Source of the DNA: Candidatus Solibacter sp.
GTDB taxonomy: Bacteria > Acidobacteriota > Terriglobia > Bryobacterales > Bryobacteraceae
DNA length: 6,053 nucleotides
Direction: 5' to 3'
Assembly: GCA_017883345.1 (NCBI GenBank)
Contig: JADGNT010000335.1
Coordinates: forward strand, 1 to 6,053
The number at the start of each line of letters is the position of its first letter. The stretch's first letter is position 1. Of this stretch, positions 1 to 5,726 are shown piece after piece. The notes beneath the pieces are model-generated. The model was not told where the DNA came from and ran no database searches. It worked only from the letters and a program-made list of their open reading frames with translations. The position numbers and the translations under genes are program-made.

Positions 1-6
1 CATTTT

Positions 7-189
7 GCCGGAAATTCGCTGCCAGTCCTGTCTGTCCCCGGGTTCGGAGCCCACTCCCCGCGGTGGTTTTTCGACTCTGTTGGGATGGGCGTTCCGCCCG
101 CGAAACTTCATGAAAAACGCCGGAAGCCTCAGGAGATTCCCCGATGTGCGGGGTGGTTTTTCGCCCCTGTCCCCGGTTGGCCGCGAAAC
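7..189. repeat. Two degenerate direct copies of a block upstream of the first operon
   Basis: Three words occur twice in the same order. GCCGGAA is at 7-13 and 119-125, GGTGGTTTTTCG (12 nt exact) at 62-73 and 152-163, and CCGCGAAAC at 98-106 and 181-189. The copies therefore span about 7-106 and 119-189, with the intervening sequence diverged and shortened in the second. The words following GGTGGTTTTTCG are also similar (both reach CTGT after a few bases). Such order-preserving similarity suggests an old tandem duplication or two copies of a dispersed intergenic repeat. Its function is unknown; it ends 45 nt before the start codon, so a regulatory role is possible. Confidence 0.5.
139..161 (+). 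terminator. Weak hairpin followed by a T-run, terminator-like
   Basis: CCCCG at 139-143 can pair with CGGGG at 149-153 around the loop ATGTG, followed three bases later by five T (157-161). The stem is only 5 bp, so this is a poor intrinsic terminator. It could end a transcript entering from the left, or act as a leader structure if the promoter lies further upstream. The T-run is part of the duplicated word GGTGGTTTTTCG; the other copy (62-73) lacks an equally good stem. Confidence 0.25.
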
Positions 190-221
190 CTGCGACAATA
201 CGCTACGGTTCGCCGCAATTT

Positions 222-226
222 GAGGA
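222..226 (+). promoter_or_regulatory. Shine-Dalgarno sequence fixing the start at 235
   Basis: GAGGA ends 8 nt before the ATG at 235, which is good spacing. It supports 235 as the start over the in-frame upstream start at 85, which would add 50 residues encoded by the repeat-bearing intergenic DNA. Confidence 0.7.
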
Positions 227-234
227 CGCTCACG

Positions 235-1215
235 ATGCACAACCTTTCGATTCTATTCGCGCTGGCTGCCGTCACCCTGGCCGCAGCGGACTTTCCCCAG
301 GCCGAAATCTCTAACGGATCCGTCCGCGCCAAACTCTACCTGCCCGACGCGCAGCAGGGCTACTATCGCGCCACCCGCTTCGATTGGTCGGGCCAGATAT
401 CGAGCCTCGAATTCCAGGGCCACAACTACTTCGGCCAGTGGTTCGACCGCTACGACCCCAAACTCCACGACTCCATCCTGGGTCCGGTGGAAGAGTTTCT
501 CACCAACGGCATGGGCCTCGGCTACAACGACGTCAAAACCGGCGAGAGCTTCGTCAAGATCGGCGTCGGCGCGGTGCGCAAGCCGGAGGAGCGAGCCTTC
601 CAACAATTCAAGACGTACGAGATTACGGATCCCGGTAAGTGGACCGTCAACCAGTTCCCCGACCGCGTCGAATTCACCCAGGAATTGCGCGACACGGCGG
701 GCTACTCGTACCTCTATAAGAAGATCGTCCGCCTGACCAAGGGTAAGCCGCAACTGGTGCTCGAGCACAGCCTCAAAAACACCGGGAGCAAGGTCATCGA
801 AACCAGCGTCTACGAACACAATTTCTACGTGATCGACGGCAAACCCGCCGGGCCCGATTTCACCGTCAAGTTCCCCTTCGCCGTGCGCGCCACGGGCGAT
901 CTCAAGGGGCTCGCCGAAGCCCGCGGCAATCAGTTCACTTACCTCAAGGAATTGCAGAAAGGCCAGTCGGTATACACCGCGCTCGAAGGCCCCGGCACTA
1001 CGCCGAAGGACTACGACATCCGCGTGGAGAACGTCGCGGCGCACGCCGGCGTCCGCCAGACCTCGGACCGCCCGTTGGCGAAACTGGTCTTCTGGTCCAT
1101 CCGCACCACCGTCTGTCCCGAAGCCTATATCGACATGCGCATCGAACCCGGCAAGGAATTCACCTGGCGCATCGCTTACGACTTTTACACTCTTCCCGAA
1201 TCGGGGGCCAAATAA
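235..1215 (+). CDS. Exported protein with galactose-mutarotase-like fold (putative)
   Basis: The protein has 326 residues. The start at ATG 235 is chosen because it has a good GAGGA ribosome site and begins a signal peptide: a hydrophobic run over residues 5-18 ending in LAAA before DFPQ, so it should be exported, although the N-terminal charge is weak. The mature part is rich in short beta-strand-like segments and carries features I associate with the aldose-1-epimerase/galactose-mutarotase superfamily: a substrate-side block around GPVEEF (83-88), a central YEHNFYVIDG (193-202) with a candidate functional histidine (H195), and a C-terminal acidic block IEPGKEFTWR (303-312) like the late acid-containing strand of mutarotases. 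The length of about 300 residues fits a single such domain. The closest relatives I can recall are acidobacterial proteins named hypothetical, so the substrate is not known. The stop is 2 nt before the lactonase start, implying one transcript and a shared role in extracytoplasmic sugar handling. Gene presence is near certain; the fold is moderately supported; epimerase activity is inference. Confidence 0.85.
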   Translation: MHNLSILFALAAVTLAAADFPQAEISNGSVRAKLYLPDAQQGYYRATRFDWSGQISSLEFQGHNYFGQWFDRYDPKLHDSILGPVEEFLTNGMGLGYNDVKTGESFVKIGVGAVRKPEERAFQQFKTYEITDPGKWTVNQFPDRVEFTQELRDTAGYSYLYKKIVRLTKGKPQLVLEHSLKNTGSKVIETSVYEHNFYVIDGKPAGPDFTVKFPFAVRATGDLKGLAEARGNQFTYLKELQKGQSVYTALEGPGTTPKDYDIRVENVAAHAGVRQTSDRPLAKLVFWSIRTTVCPEAYIDMRIEPGKEFTWRIAYDFYTLPESGAK

Positions 1216-1217
1216 CC

Positions 1218-2363
1218 ATGAGACTGATTTCGAAACTGCTCCTTTGCGCGGCGGCACTCGCCTGTATGCTGCCCAGCGGGTTCGCGCAGCCCGCCAAGAC
1301 CGCCAAAGGCGAGTACATCGCCTATGTCGGCACTTACACGCGACCCAACAAGAGCAAGGGGATTTACGCGTGGCGCTTCCAACCGGCCACCGGCAAACTT
1401 ACCGCGATCGGCCTCGTCGGCGAAACCGTCAGCCCTTCGTTTCTGGCGATTCACCCGAACCGCAAGTTCCTCTACGCGGTCAACGAAATCTCTAACTTCG
1501 AAGGCAAGCGGGCGGGCAGCGTCAGCGCCTTCGCCATGGATACTAAGACCGGCCAGTTGAAGTTACTGAACACGGTCACTTCGCGCGGCGACGGTCCCTG
1601 CCATCTGGCCCTCGACCCCTCTGGCCTTTGGCTGTTCGCCGCCAACTATGGCGGCGGCAGCGTCGCCGAATACCCCGTGCACGACGATGGCACGCTGGGC
1701 GAAGCCTCCGCCTTCGTGCAGCACGCGGGTTCCAGCGTGAATCGCCAGCGCCAGGCGGGGCCGCACGCGCACGAGACGGTGCTCTCGCCGGACGGCAAGA
1801 CGGTCTTCGTCCCCGACCTCGGGCTGGATCAGATTCTCTCCTACAAAGTCGGCGGTCTCGCGCCGAACGATCCGCCGTTCACCAAGGTCGCTCCGGGCTC
1901 CGGTCCGCGCCACCTGGCCTTCACCCCGAACGGCCGCTACGCGTATGTCATGACAGAGATGACGGCGAGCGTGGTCGCCTTCCGCTATGAGGGCGGCAAG
2001 TTCGAGGAGTTACAGACCGTCCCCACCGCCGAGCTTGCGGCTAACATCAGCGGCGCCGAAATCGCCGTGCATCCCAACGGCAAGTTCGTCTACAGTTCCA
2101 CGCGCGGAGCGAACACCATCGCCGTCTTCGCCATCGATGCCGCCAAGGGCACACTGACGCCGGTGGAGCGCACCCCGTCGGGCGGCAAGACGCCGCGCAA
2201 CTTCGCCATCGACCCCACGGGCGCCTATCTGTTCGCCGCCCACCAGGATTCCGATAACGTGGTGGTCTTCCGTATCGACGCCAAGACAGGCAAACTGACT
2301 CCTTCCGGCGATATCCTGGAAGCCTTCGCCGCTGTCTGCGTCACCTTCGTCCCGGCGCAGTAA
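1218..2363 (+). CDS. Exported lactonase, seven-bladed beta-propeller (6-phosphogluconolactonase family)
   Basis: The 381-residue protein belongs to the Lactonase/YbhE family (cytosolic members hydrolyse 6-phosphogluconolactone; others act on different lactones). Residues 1-23 look like a signal peptide: R2 and K6, a hydrophobic core, then GFA before QPAK. A periplasmic location makes a phosphorylated substrate less likely, so a sugar lactone is my inference. Propeller blades repeat a pattern ending in HPNG-like turns: YVGTYT (36-41), FLAIHPNRKFLYAVNE (75-90), GPCHLALDPSGLWLFAANYG (126-145), GPHAHE (181-186), GPRHLAFTPNGRYAYV (229-244), ISGAEIAVHPNGKFVYSSTR (277-296) and TPRNFAIDPTGAYLFAAHQD (325-344). 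R230/H231, H183/H185 and E281 are in conserved blocks. The usual C-terminal PSPVCV block reads AFAAVCV here (369-375). The length is normal for the family plus a signal peptide. The start is 2 nt after the previous stop, with a G-run (1203-1207) as a modest ribosome site, so translation is probably coupled. Confidence 0.93.
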   Translation: MRLISKLLLCAAALACMLPSGFAQPAKTAKGEYIAYVGTYTRPNKSKGIYAWRFQPATGKLTAIGLVGETVSPSFLAIHPNRKFLYAVNEISNFEGKRAGSVSAFAMDTKTGQLKLLNTVTSRGDGPCHLALDPSGLWLFAANYGGGSVAEYPVHDDGTLGEASAFVQHAGSSVNRQRQAGPHAHETVLSPDGKTVFVPDLGLDQILSYKVGGLAPNDPPFTKVAPGSGPRHLAFTPNGRYAYVMTEMTASVVAFRYEGGKFEELQTVPTAELAANISGAEIAVHPNGKFVYSSTRGANTIAVFAIDAAKGTLTPVERTPSGGKTPRNFAIDPTGAYLFAAHQDSDNVVVFRIDAKTGKLTPSGDILEAFAAVCVTFVPAQ

Positions 2364-2612
2364 GGTGGCGTAACAGAGCGAATGTGGGACGGGCCGTCTT
2401 CTTGGCGACTTAGGGCCAACGCAAGAATTACCTCACATTGGCCGACTTGGCAGATGTGGCGCACGCACTCCTGCGTGCAGCGTCGGCACTCTTGCCGACG
2501 CCGGCTGGCCCAGGGCGCAGAGGCGTCGAGTGCAGACTCGACGCGGCACGCAGGAGTGCGTGCGCCACGGGGCGCGCGGAGGGAGCGGGTTTGGCCTCGG
2601 CGCGGCCGCGCG
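2364..2612. other. Intergenic region between convergent operons
   Basis: This is the 249-nt gap between two genes that end toward each other. The right half is the 113-bp palindromic element described separately. The left half (2364-2455) holds smaller symmetry: TTGGCGACTT at 2402-2411 recurs as TTGGCCGACTT at 2438-2448, and GGCCAA at 2414-2419 is the complement of TTGGCC at 2438-2443. There is no T-run, so no classical intrinsic terminator is seen for either strand. The palindromic element is the only strong structure available to stop converging transcripts. Confidence 0.6.
2456..2568. repeat. 113-bp nested palindrome (MITE- or REPIN-like element, or bidirectional terminator)
   Basis: Arms of 23 nt at 2456-2478 and 2546-2568 are exact reverse complements. 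Each arm is itself a hairpin: GCACGCA and TGCGTGC pair around a 4-nt loop at 2461-2478 (loop CTCC) and at 2546-2563 (loop GGAG). One base inside each arm sits another hairpin with a 9-bp stem and 4-nt loop: 2480-2501 (loop CTCT) and 2523-2544 (loop GCAG). Between them, GCCCAGGGC (2508-2516) is a small palindrome. Arms, inner hairpins and central palindrome all share one dyad centre, base 2512. Read toward the centre on opposite strands, the inner hairpins share the outer six pairs (GCGTCG/CGACGC), while the inner three pairs differ on both sides so that pairing is kept. The element can fold as four separate hairpins or as one long stem with two branches. No transposase is present, so any mobility would be non-autonomous. 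This structure is read directly; its class and function are inferred. Confidence 0.9.
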
Positions 2613-3674
2613 TCAGGGCGCCGAATCGCTCCAGCGCCCGGGGATAGGGGCACGGCAGGCCGGGCAGTTCCCCGCCCCGTCCAACTGGTTAGAGACTATG
2701 CGGTAGCCGCGGCGCTCGACCAGGAGGCGCCGGCACTGGGGGCATCGGGTGTTCTCGAGGTCGCCCACTTGGCCCGGCAGGTTGCCGGCATAGACGTAAC
2801 GCAGGCCTGCCTGGCGGCCGATGTGGGCGGCGCGGATGAGGGTCGCGGCCGGTGTTGCCGGCGGCCCCTCCATTTGGTACGCCGGGTGGAATGCGCTCAC
2901 GTGCCAGGGAATGTCGCGGGAGATCCCGGCGAGATAGCCGGCGATGCGCTGGAGTTCCTCATCCGCGTCGTTGAAGCCGGGCACGATCAGGGTCACCACT
3001 TCGAGCCAGAAGCCCATTTCGTGGATGCGGCGCAGGCTATCGAGAATGGGCTGCATCCGGCCGCCCAACTGGCGGTAATGGCGGTCGTCCCAACACTTCA
3101 GATCGACTTTGTATAAGTCCACCCAGGGGCGGAGGTACGCGAGCACCTGGGGCGTGGCATTGCCATTCGAAACAAAGCCGGTCATCAATCCGGCGGCCTT
3201 GGCATGGCGGAAGATTTCGACCGCCCATTCGGCGGTGATCAGCGGTTCGTTGTAGGTGCTGACCACCACGCCCGCGCCATCGCGGAGCGCCATCCGCACC
3301 AATTGCCGTGGGGTTGCCGGCTGCCGCGAGGCGACGGCTCGCGGATTGCGGATGGCCTGTGAGGTCACCCAGTTCTGGCAGTAAGCGCAGTGCAGGTCGC
3401 AACCCAGCATGCCGAAGCTCAACGCCGCGGCCCCCGGGCGCACGTGGAAGAAGGGCTTCTTCTCGATGGGGTCGCACTGCACCGTCTGCACGTATCCCCA
3501 GGGCACATACAGCTTGCCGTCCCGATTGAAGCGGACCTTGCAGACTCCGGCCTGGCCTTCGGATATCGGACAGCAGTGGCCGCAGGCATGGCAGCGGATG
3601 CGGCGATCGTCGATCCTGTCCCACAGGTCACCCTGGCGGACGTCGTGCGCGAGGCTTTCCGCGAGGGTGGTCAT
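2613..3674 (-). CDS. amrS: AmmeMemoRadiSam system radical SAM enzyme
   Basis: The 353-residue protein resembles pyruvate-formate-lyase-activating-enzyme-type radical SAM proteins and matches the radical SAM member of the AmmeMemoRadiSam system. The [4Fe-4S] cluster motif is CDLHCAYC (C92, C96, C99), followed by QNW. Other family blocks are STYNEPL (139-145, in the place of the usual GGE-type SAM-binding motif), GFVSNGNAT (166-174), DLYKVDLKCWDDRHYRQLGG (186-205), EVVTLIVPGFND (225-236) and DIPWHVSAFHPAY (254-266). Extra cysteines flank the core: C28, C31, C34, C35 and C45 before it, and a CPQC (311-314) plus CPAC (337-340) pair after it that looks like a small zinc ribbon or another metal site. 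It should be cytosolic and oxygen-sensitive. Its ATG overlaps the stop of the upstream fusion gene in ATGA (3671-3674), so it is probably translated by coupling; there is no strong ribosome site of its own. The substrate is not known to me. Assignment is strong from motifs plus the neighbour. The symbol is a commonly used one for this family. Confidence 0.93.
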   Translation of the reverse strand: MTTLAESLAHDVRQGDLWDRIDDRRIRCHACGHCCPISEGQAGVCKVRFNRDGKLYVPWGYVQTVQCDPIEKKPFFHVRPGAAALSFGMLGCDLHCAYCQNWVTSQAIRNPRAVASRQPATPRQLVRMALRDGAGVVVSTYNEPLITAEWAVEIFRHAKAAGLMTGFVSNGNATPQVLAYLRPWVDLYKVDLKCWDDRHYRQLGGRMQPILDSLRRIHEMGFWLEVVTLIVPGFNDADEELQRIAGYLAGISRDIPWHVSAFHPAYQMEGPPATPAATLIRAAHIGRQAGLRYVYAGNLPGQVGDLENTRCPQCRRLLVERRGYRIVSNQLDGAGNCPACRAPIPGRWSDSAP

Positions 3675-5098
3675 AGGGGCCGTTCCCGGAAATTCTGGTC
3701 ACAAAAAACCGATAACTCGCAGTCACCGGTTGCATAGACGCTTTCGGGCACTCCGGCCTTTTGGGCGAGCGCCTGCAAGAACTGTTGGCGTGAGAGATTG
3801 TGTGTGGTGGCAACCGTGGGCAGCAGGAGCCCGCGATGGGCGCCCGACCTGAGAAAGGCGCCGTGTTCGCCGGTCCTGAGCTGCCGGGGGTCGGAGATCC
3901 GTTTCGGCGGTGTCAGGACATGAATCTCGATCTCCAACTCCTCATCCGGCGAGACGGGCGCAAAACGGCGATCGTCGTATGCGGCGGCGAGCGTGAGTCG
4001 CGGGACGCACTCGGCGAGGGCGAGGGGATTGTCAAAACGGCCGGTGCATCCGCGTAAGGTTCCTTGCGCGGACAGCGAGACAAAGGCTCTCCCCCGCTGC
4101 AGCAGAGTGGATTCGGCCGGCGTCTGCACGAATCGTAGCGCCCCGGTGCGGCGATAGTGGTCGAGTGTGAAGCGGGCGCCGGCCAGCAGCGCAGCCCGAT
4201 CGGGAGCGTCGAGTTGGTACGCGGCCGGCGGGAAATAACCCACGGCGCCGTAGCTGACGGAATGCTCGTAGCCGTGCGAGATAGCGCCCGACGTGTCGTA
4301 ATCGAGGGTCTCCTGAAACGTCTCGCCGGCGAGAGAGCGCAGGGTCTCGAGCAACAAGCGGATGGGTTCCGCTCCGCAGACGGTGGCGCCGGTCCGGCTC
4401 AGTTCGTCGCCAAAGAGAGCCGGGTCCAGGCTTCCGGCGGCGGCAAGCACTCCGCTATCCAGGGCTCGCAGTCTCTCCGGGGTAGAGTCGTCGAGCTTAA
4501 ACGGAAGATACCCAAAATCGCGCCCATAGTGCGTCAAGTCGGAGCTGGCGATGAGGACCGTGCGGGTGTCCATCAGACCGCGCAGGGCCTGCGCGGCGGC
4601 GCTCGGTTGGTCGCCGGTGAGAGAGCCGACGTACAGCGGCACGAGCGTAGCGGCCGGAACGAAGGTCTGCAAGAAGGGTATTTGGATCTCGACCGAATGA
4701 TCGCAGACGGTCTGCTCGGGTACGGAGTGGAACGGCGGTGAGGCGGCGAGTGAATCGGCCGTCTCCCGGTCGACGCGGATGGCCCCGAGCGGCGTTTCGA
4801 TACGATCGATTTGGGGAACGGCAATGCCCTGGATGGGGTGGCGGTGGGAAAATCCCAGGATCACGATGCGCGTGGCCCCAGTGGCCTGAACGTGGCGGTA
4901 GACGGATGCGGCAACCGCGCCGGAGTAAGCCGGCGCGGCGTGGGGAACCAGGAAGGCGAGTCCGCCCTGCCTGACAAACGATCCGGTTCGGTTGACCGAG
5001 TTCTCCAGCGTGGCGCCGAGCAGCCGCTTGAGTTCGGCGCCGCCGCTGGGGTACCAGGAACCGGCCAGCGGTGAGTGATGCGCAAGCACGGTGGACAT
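3671..5098 (-). CDS. AmmeMemoRadiSam B-A fusion: Memo domain followed by AMMECR1 domain
   Basis: The 475 residues contain two domains that are usually separate proteins. Residues 1 to about 292 are a Memo-like domain (fold related to class III non-haem iron dioxygenases). The N-terminal SPLAGSWYPS (9-18) is the family opening, which supports this start. The metal-site positions of human MEMO1 (H49, H81, H192, C244) correspond to H53 in VPHAAPAYSG, H85 in GFSHRH, H190 in SSDLTHYG and C241 in VCGAEP; DHSVEIQIPF (133-142) is also present. The 32-residue spacing between the first two equals that in human MEMO1. Residues about 297-475 are an AMMECR1 domain with the hallmark LRGC motif as LRGCTG (348-353, usually LRGCIG) and YDDRRFAPV (374-382). 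No signal peptide is seen; it is cytosolic. A ribosome site AGAGGG lies 8 nt before the ATG. It is the first gene of a two-gene operon with the radical SAM enzyme. The reaction is unknown to me; domain identities are firm. Confidence 0.94.
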   Translation of the reverse strand: MSTVLAHHSPLAGSWYPSGGAELKRLLGATLENSVNRTGSFVRQGGLAFLVPHAAPAYSGAVAASVYRHVQATGATRIVILGFSHRHPIQGIAVPQIDRIETPLGAIRVDRETADSLAASPPFHSVPEQTVCDHSVEIQIPFLQTFVPAATLVPLYVGSLTGDQPSAAAQALRGLMDTRTVLIASSDLTHYGRDFGYLPFKLDDSTPERLRALDSGVLAAAGSLDPALFGDELSRTGATVCGAEPIRLLLETLRSLAGETFQETLDYDTSGAISHGYEHSVSYGAVGYFPPAAYQLDAPDRAALLAGARFTLDHYRRTGALRFVQTPAESTLLQRGRAFVSLSAQGTLRGCTGRFDNPLALAECVPRLTLAAAYDDRRFAPVSPDEELEIEIHVLTPPKRISDPRQLRTGEHGAFLRSGAHRGLLLPTVATTHNLSRQQFLQALAQKAGVPESVYATGDCELSVFCDQNFRERPL

Positions 5099-5106
5099 GG
5101 GAAATG

Positions 5107-5112
5107 CCCTCT
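5107..5112 (-). promoter_or_regulatory. Shine-Dalgarno sequence of the Memo-AMMECR1 gene
   Basis: On the minus strand this reads AGAGGG and ends 8 nt before the ATG at 5098. It fixes the start of the operon's first gene, in agreement with the Memo N-terminal motif beginning a few residues in. Confidence 0.7.
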
Positions 5113-5159
5113 ATGGACGGATTCCGAATGTAGTGTGAACCCTCCCGCACGCGGTTGCA

Positions 5160-5175
5160 AGCCCCTATCGGGGCT
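5160..5175. other. Short hairpin in the leader or upstream region of the AmmeMemoRadiSam operon
   Basis: AGCCCC (5160-5165) and GGGGCT (5170-5175) pair around the loop TATC. It lies about 60 nt upstream of the fusion gene start. There is no T-run on either side, so a terminator is unlikely; it may be a leader structure or a protein site, or chance in GC-rich DNA. Confidence 0.3.
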
Positions 5176-5525
5176 GCGCGGCGGGCGTGGCAATCGGCGC
5201 GGTTCCTGGCCGGCCGGTATCACTTCCCGTTTGGGGTGGGGACGCACTGGTTCGTGCGGTCAAAGGAATCTCGGCCACCGATCTTGGAGTCGGCGGCGCG
5301 GCAGACGAGTTAGCGCAGCATGGAACGCGCAAAGCGAGCGGTTGTGACGTGGTTTGGGAGGTAAGCGGCCCGTGTTCACCGGATAACATCAGCTTCCACC
5401 ACCGGACGGGTGGGGGGATCAAGCACGCGCGGTACTCCTGGCGGCTGCGGGCGGGCTGTTTTGGGCGTACCGCGAACGGCCTGGAGCACAAGTGGGTAAA
5501 GTGGGTCTGGACCAGCCCTTCGCCG

Positions 5526-5552
5526 CTTGGTCTGGAGTGTCTGGAGTATAAT
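5526..5552 (+). promoter_or_regulatory. Candidate promoter of the rightmost gene
   Basis: TATAAT at 5547-5552 is a perfect -10 consensus in otherwise GC-rich DNA. The best nearby -35 is CTTGGT at 5526-5531, only 15 nt away and a poor match, so it may rely on another factor or activator. Transcription would begin near 5559, leaving a leader of about 170 nt before the GTG at 5727. That leader contains one arm-pair of an 8-bp inverted repeat. Confidence 0.4.
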
Positions 5553-5596
5553 GTTGGCCGATGGGGACCCAGACTGGAAGTCCCAGCCCTTACGGA

Positions 5597-5688
5597 CGTG
5601 TGAAAAAATTGCCAATCTGCGAGATTTCCAGGGGGCAAGCCCTCAAAACAGGATGGGCAGAATTTGTTTGGAGCGATTCGTTCACACG
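5597..5688. repeat. Spaced 8-bp inverted repeat CGTGTGAA / TTCACACG
   Basis: CGTGTGAA at 5597-5604 is the exact reverse complement of TTCACACG at 5681-5688, 76 nt apart. The core GTGTGAA occurs a third time at 5133-5139, near the start of the divergent operon. The pair could be two half-sites for a regulator that loops DNA, or the base of a leader RNA stem. No known riboswitch pattern was recognised between the arms. Confidence 0.35.
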
Positions 5689-5712
5689 CTCTTGCGCGTT
5701 GGGGTGATCGCT

Positions 5713-5720
5713 GAGAGGGG
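5713..5720 (+). promoter_or_regulatory. Shine-Dalgarno sequence supporting the GTG start at 5727
   Basis: GAGAGGGG ends 6 nt before GTG 5727. The in-frame TTG at 5721 directly abuts this site and so lacks spacing, and an in-frame stop (TGA, 5712-5714) excludes any earlier start. Confidence 0.7.
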
Positions 5721-5726
5721 TTGACC

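Larger units (their letters stand above)
1..234. other. Upstream non-coding region of the mutarotase-lactonase operon
   Basis: I see no convincing gene on either strand here. An open frame at 5-223 (+) exists, but its protein has no family features and its apparent RGGFS repeat is only a by-product of a DNA repeat. The stretch contains two degenerate copies of a block (7-106 and 119-189), a weak hairpin plus T-run (139-161) and the Shine-Dalgarno sequence of the next gene (222-226). It may also hold the 3' flank of a gene left of the window. A candidate extended -10 (TG at 191-192, then GACAAT at 194-199) lies 35 nt before the start codon, but no good -35 accompanies it. Confidence 0.6.
5113..5726. 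other. Long region without a convincing gene between divergent transcription units
   Basis: Frames stay open here only because the DNA is GC-rich (for example 5187-5603 on + and a long minus-strand frame across 5165-5980), and the products show no family features. One frame at 5387-5551 (+) reads as a short hydrophobic stretch (VLLAAAGGLFWAYRERPG) but has no plausible start and ends in the TATAAT box; it could be a gene remnant, not more. Recognisable sites are a 6-bp hairpin (5160-5175), a TATAAT box (5547-5552), an 8-bp inverted repeat (5597-5604 with 5681-5688) and the ribosome site of the rightmost gene. The region must hold promoters for both divergent units, but I cannot place one for the minus-strand operon. 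Confidence 0.55.

Noticed and set aside
85..234. 50-residue N-terminal extension of the mutarotase-like protein
   Set aside because: It would be encoded by the duplicated intergenic block. The start at 235 has a good ribosome site and begins a signal peptide that the extension would bury.
253..1257. Long minus-strand open frame opposite the mutarotase-like gene
   Set aside because: The product is a low-complexity Asp/Val/Ala/Gly-rich shadow of GC-rich codons on the other strand, with no family motif.
1261..1290. Lipoprotein signal in the lactonase N-terminus
   Set aside because: Cysteines at residues 10 and 16 lack a proper lipobox (leucine three residues before), and a normal signal peptidase I site at GFA before QPAK fits better.
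2456..2568. CRISPR array
   Set aside because: The repeats are inverted about one centre, not direct repeats with regular spacers, and no cas gene is present.
2382..3116. Plus-strand frame over the intergenic palindrome and the radical SAM gene
   Set aside because: It crosses the palindrome and is antisense to a gene with clear radical SAM motifs; its translation shows no domain.
4157..4741. Plus-strand frame opposite the Memo-AMMECR1 gene
   Set aside because: It is a shadow of the fusion gene, whose Memo residues are read on the minus strand.
5597..5688. CRP-type operator (TGTGA-N6-TCACA)
   Set aside because: The half-sites are 76 nt apart and not 6, so this is not a standard site for that family.
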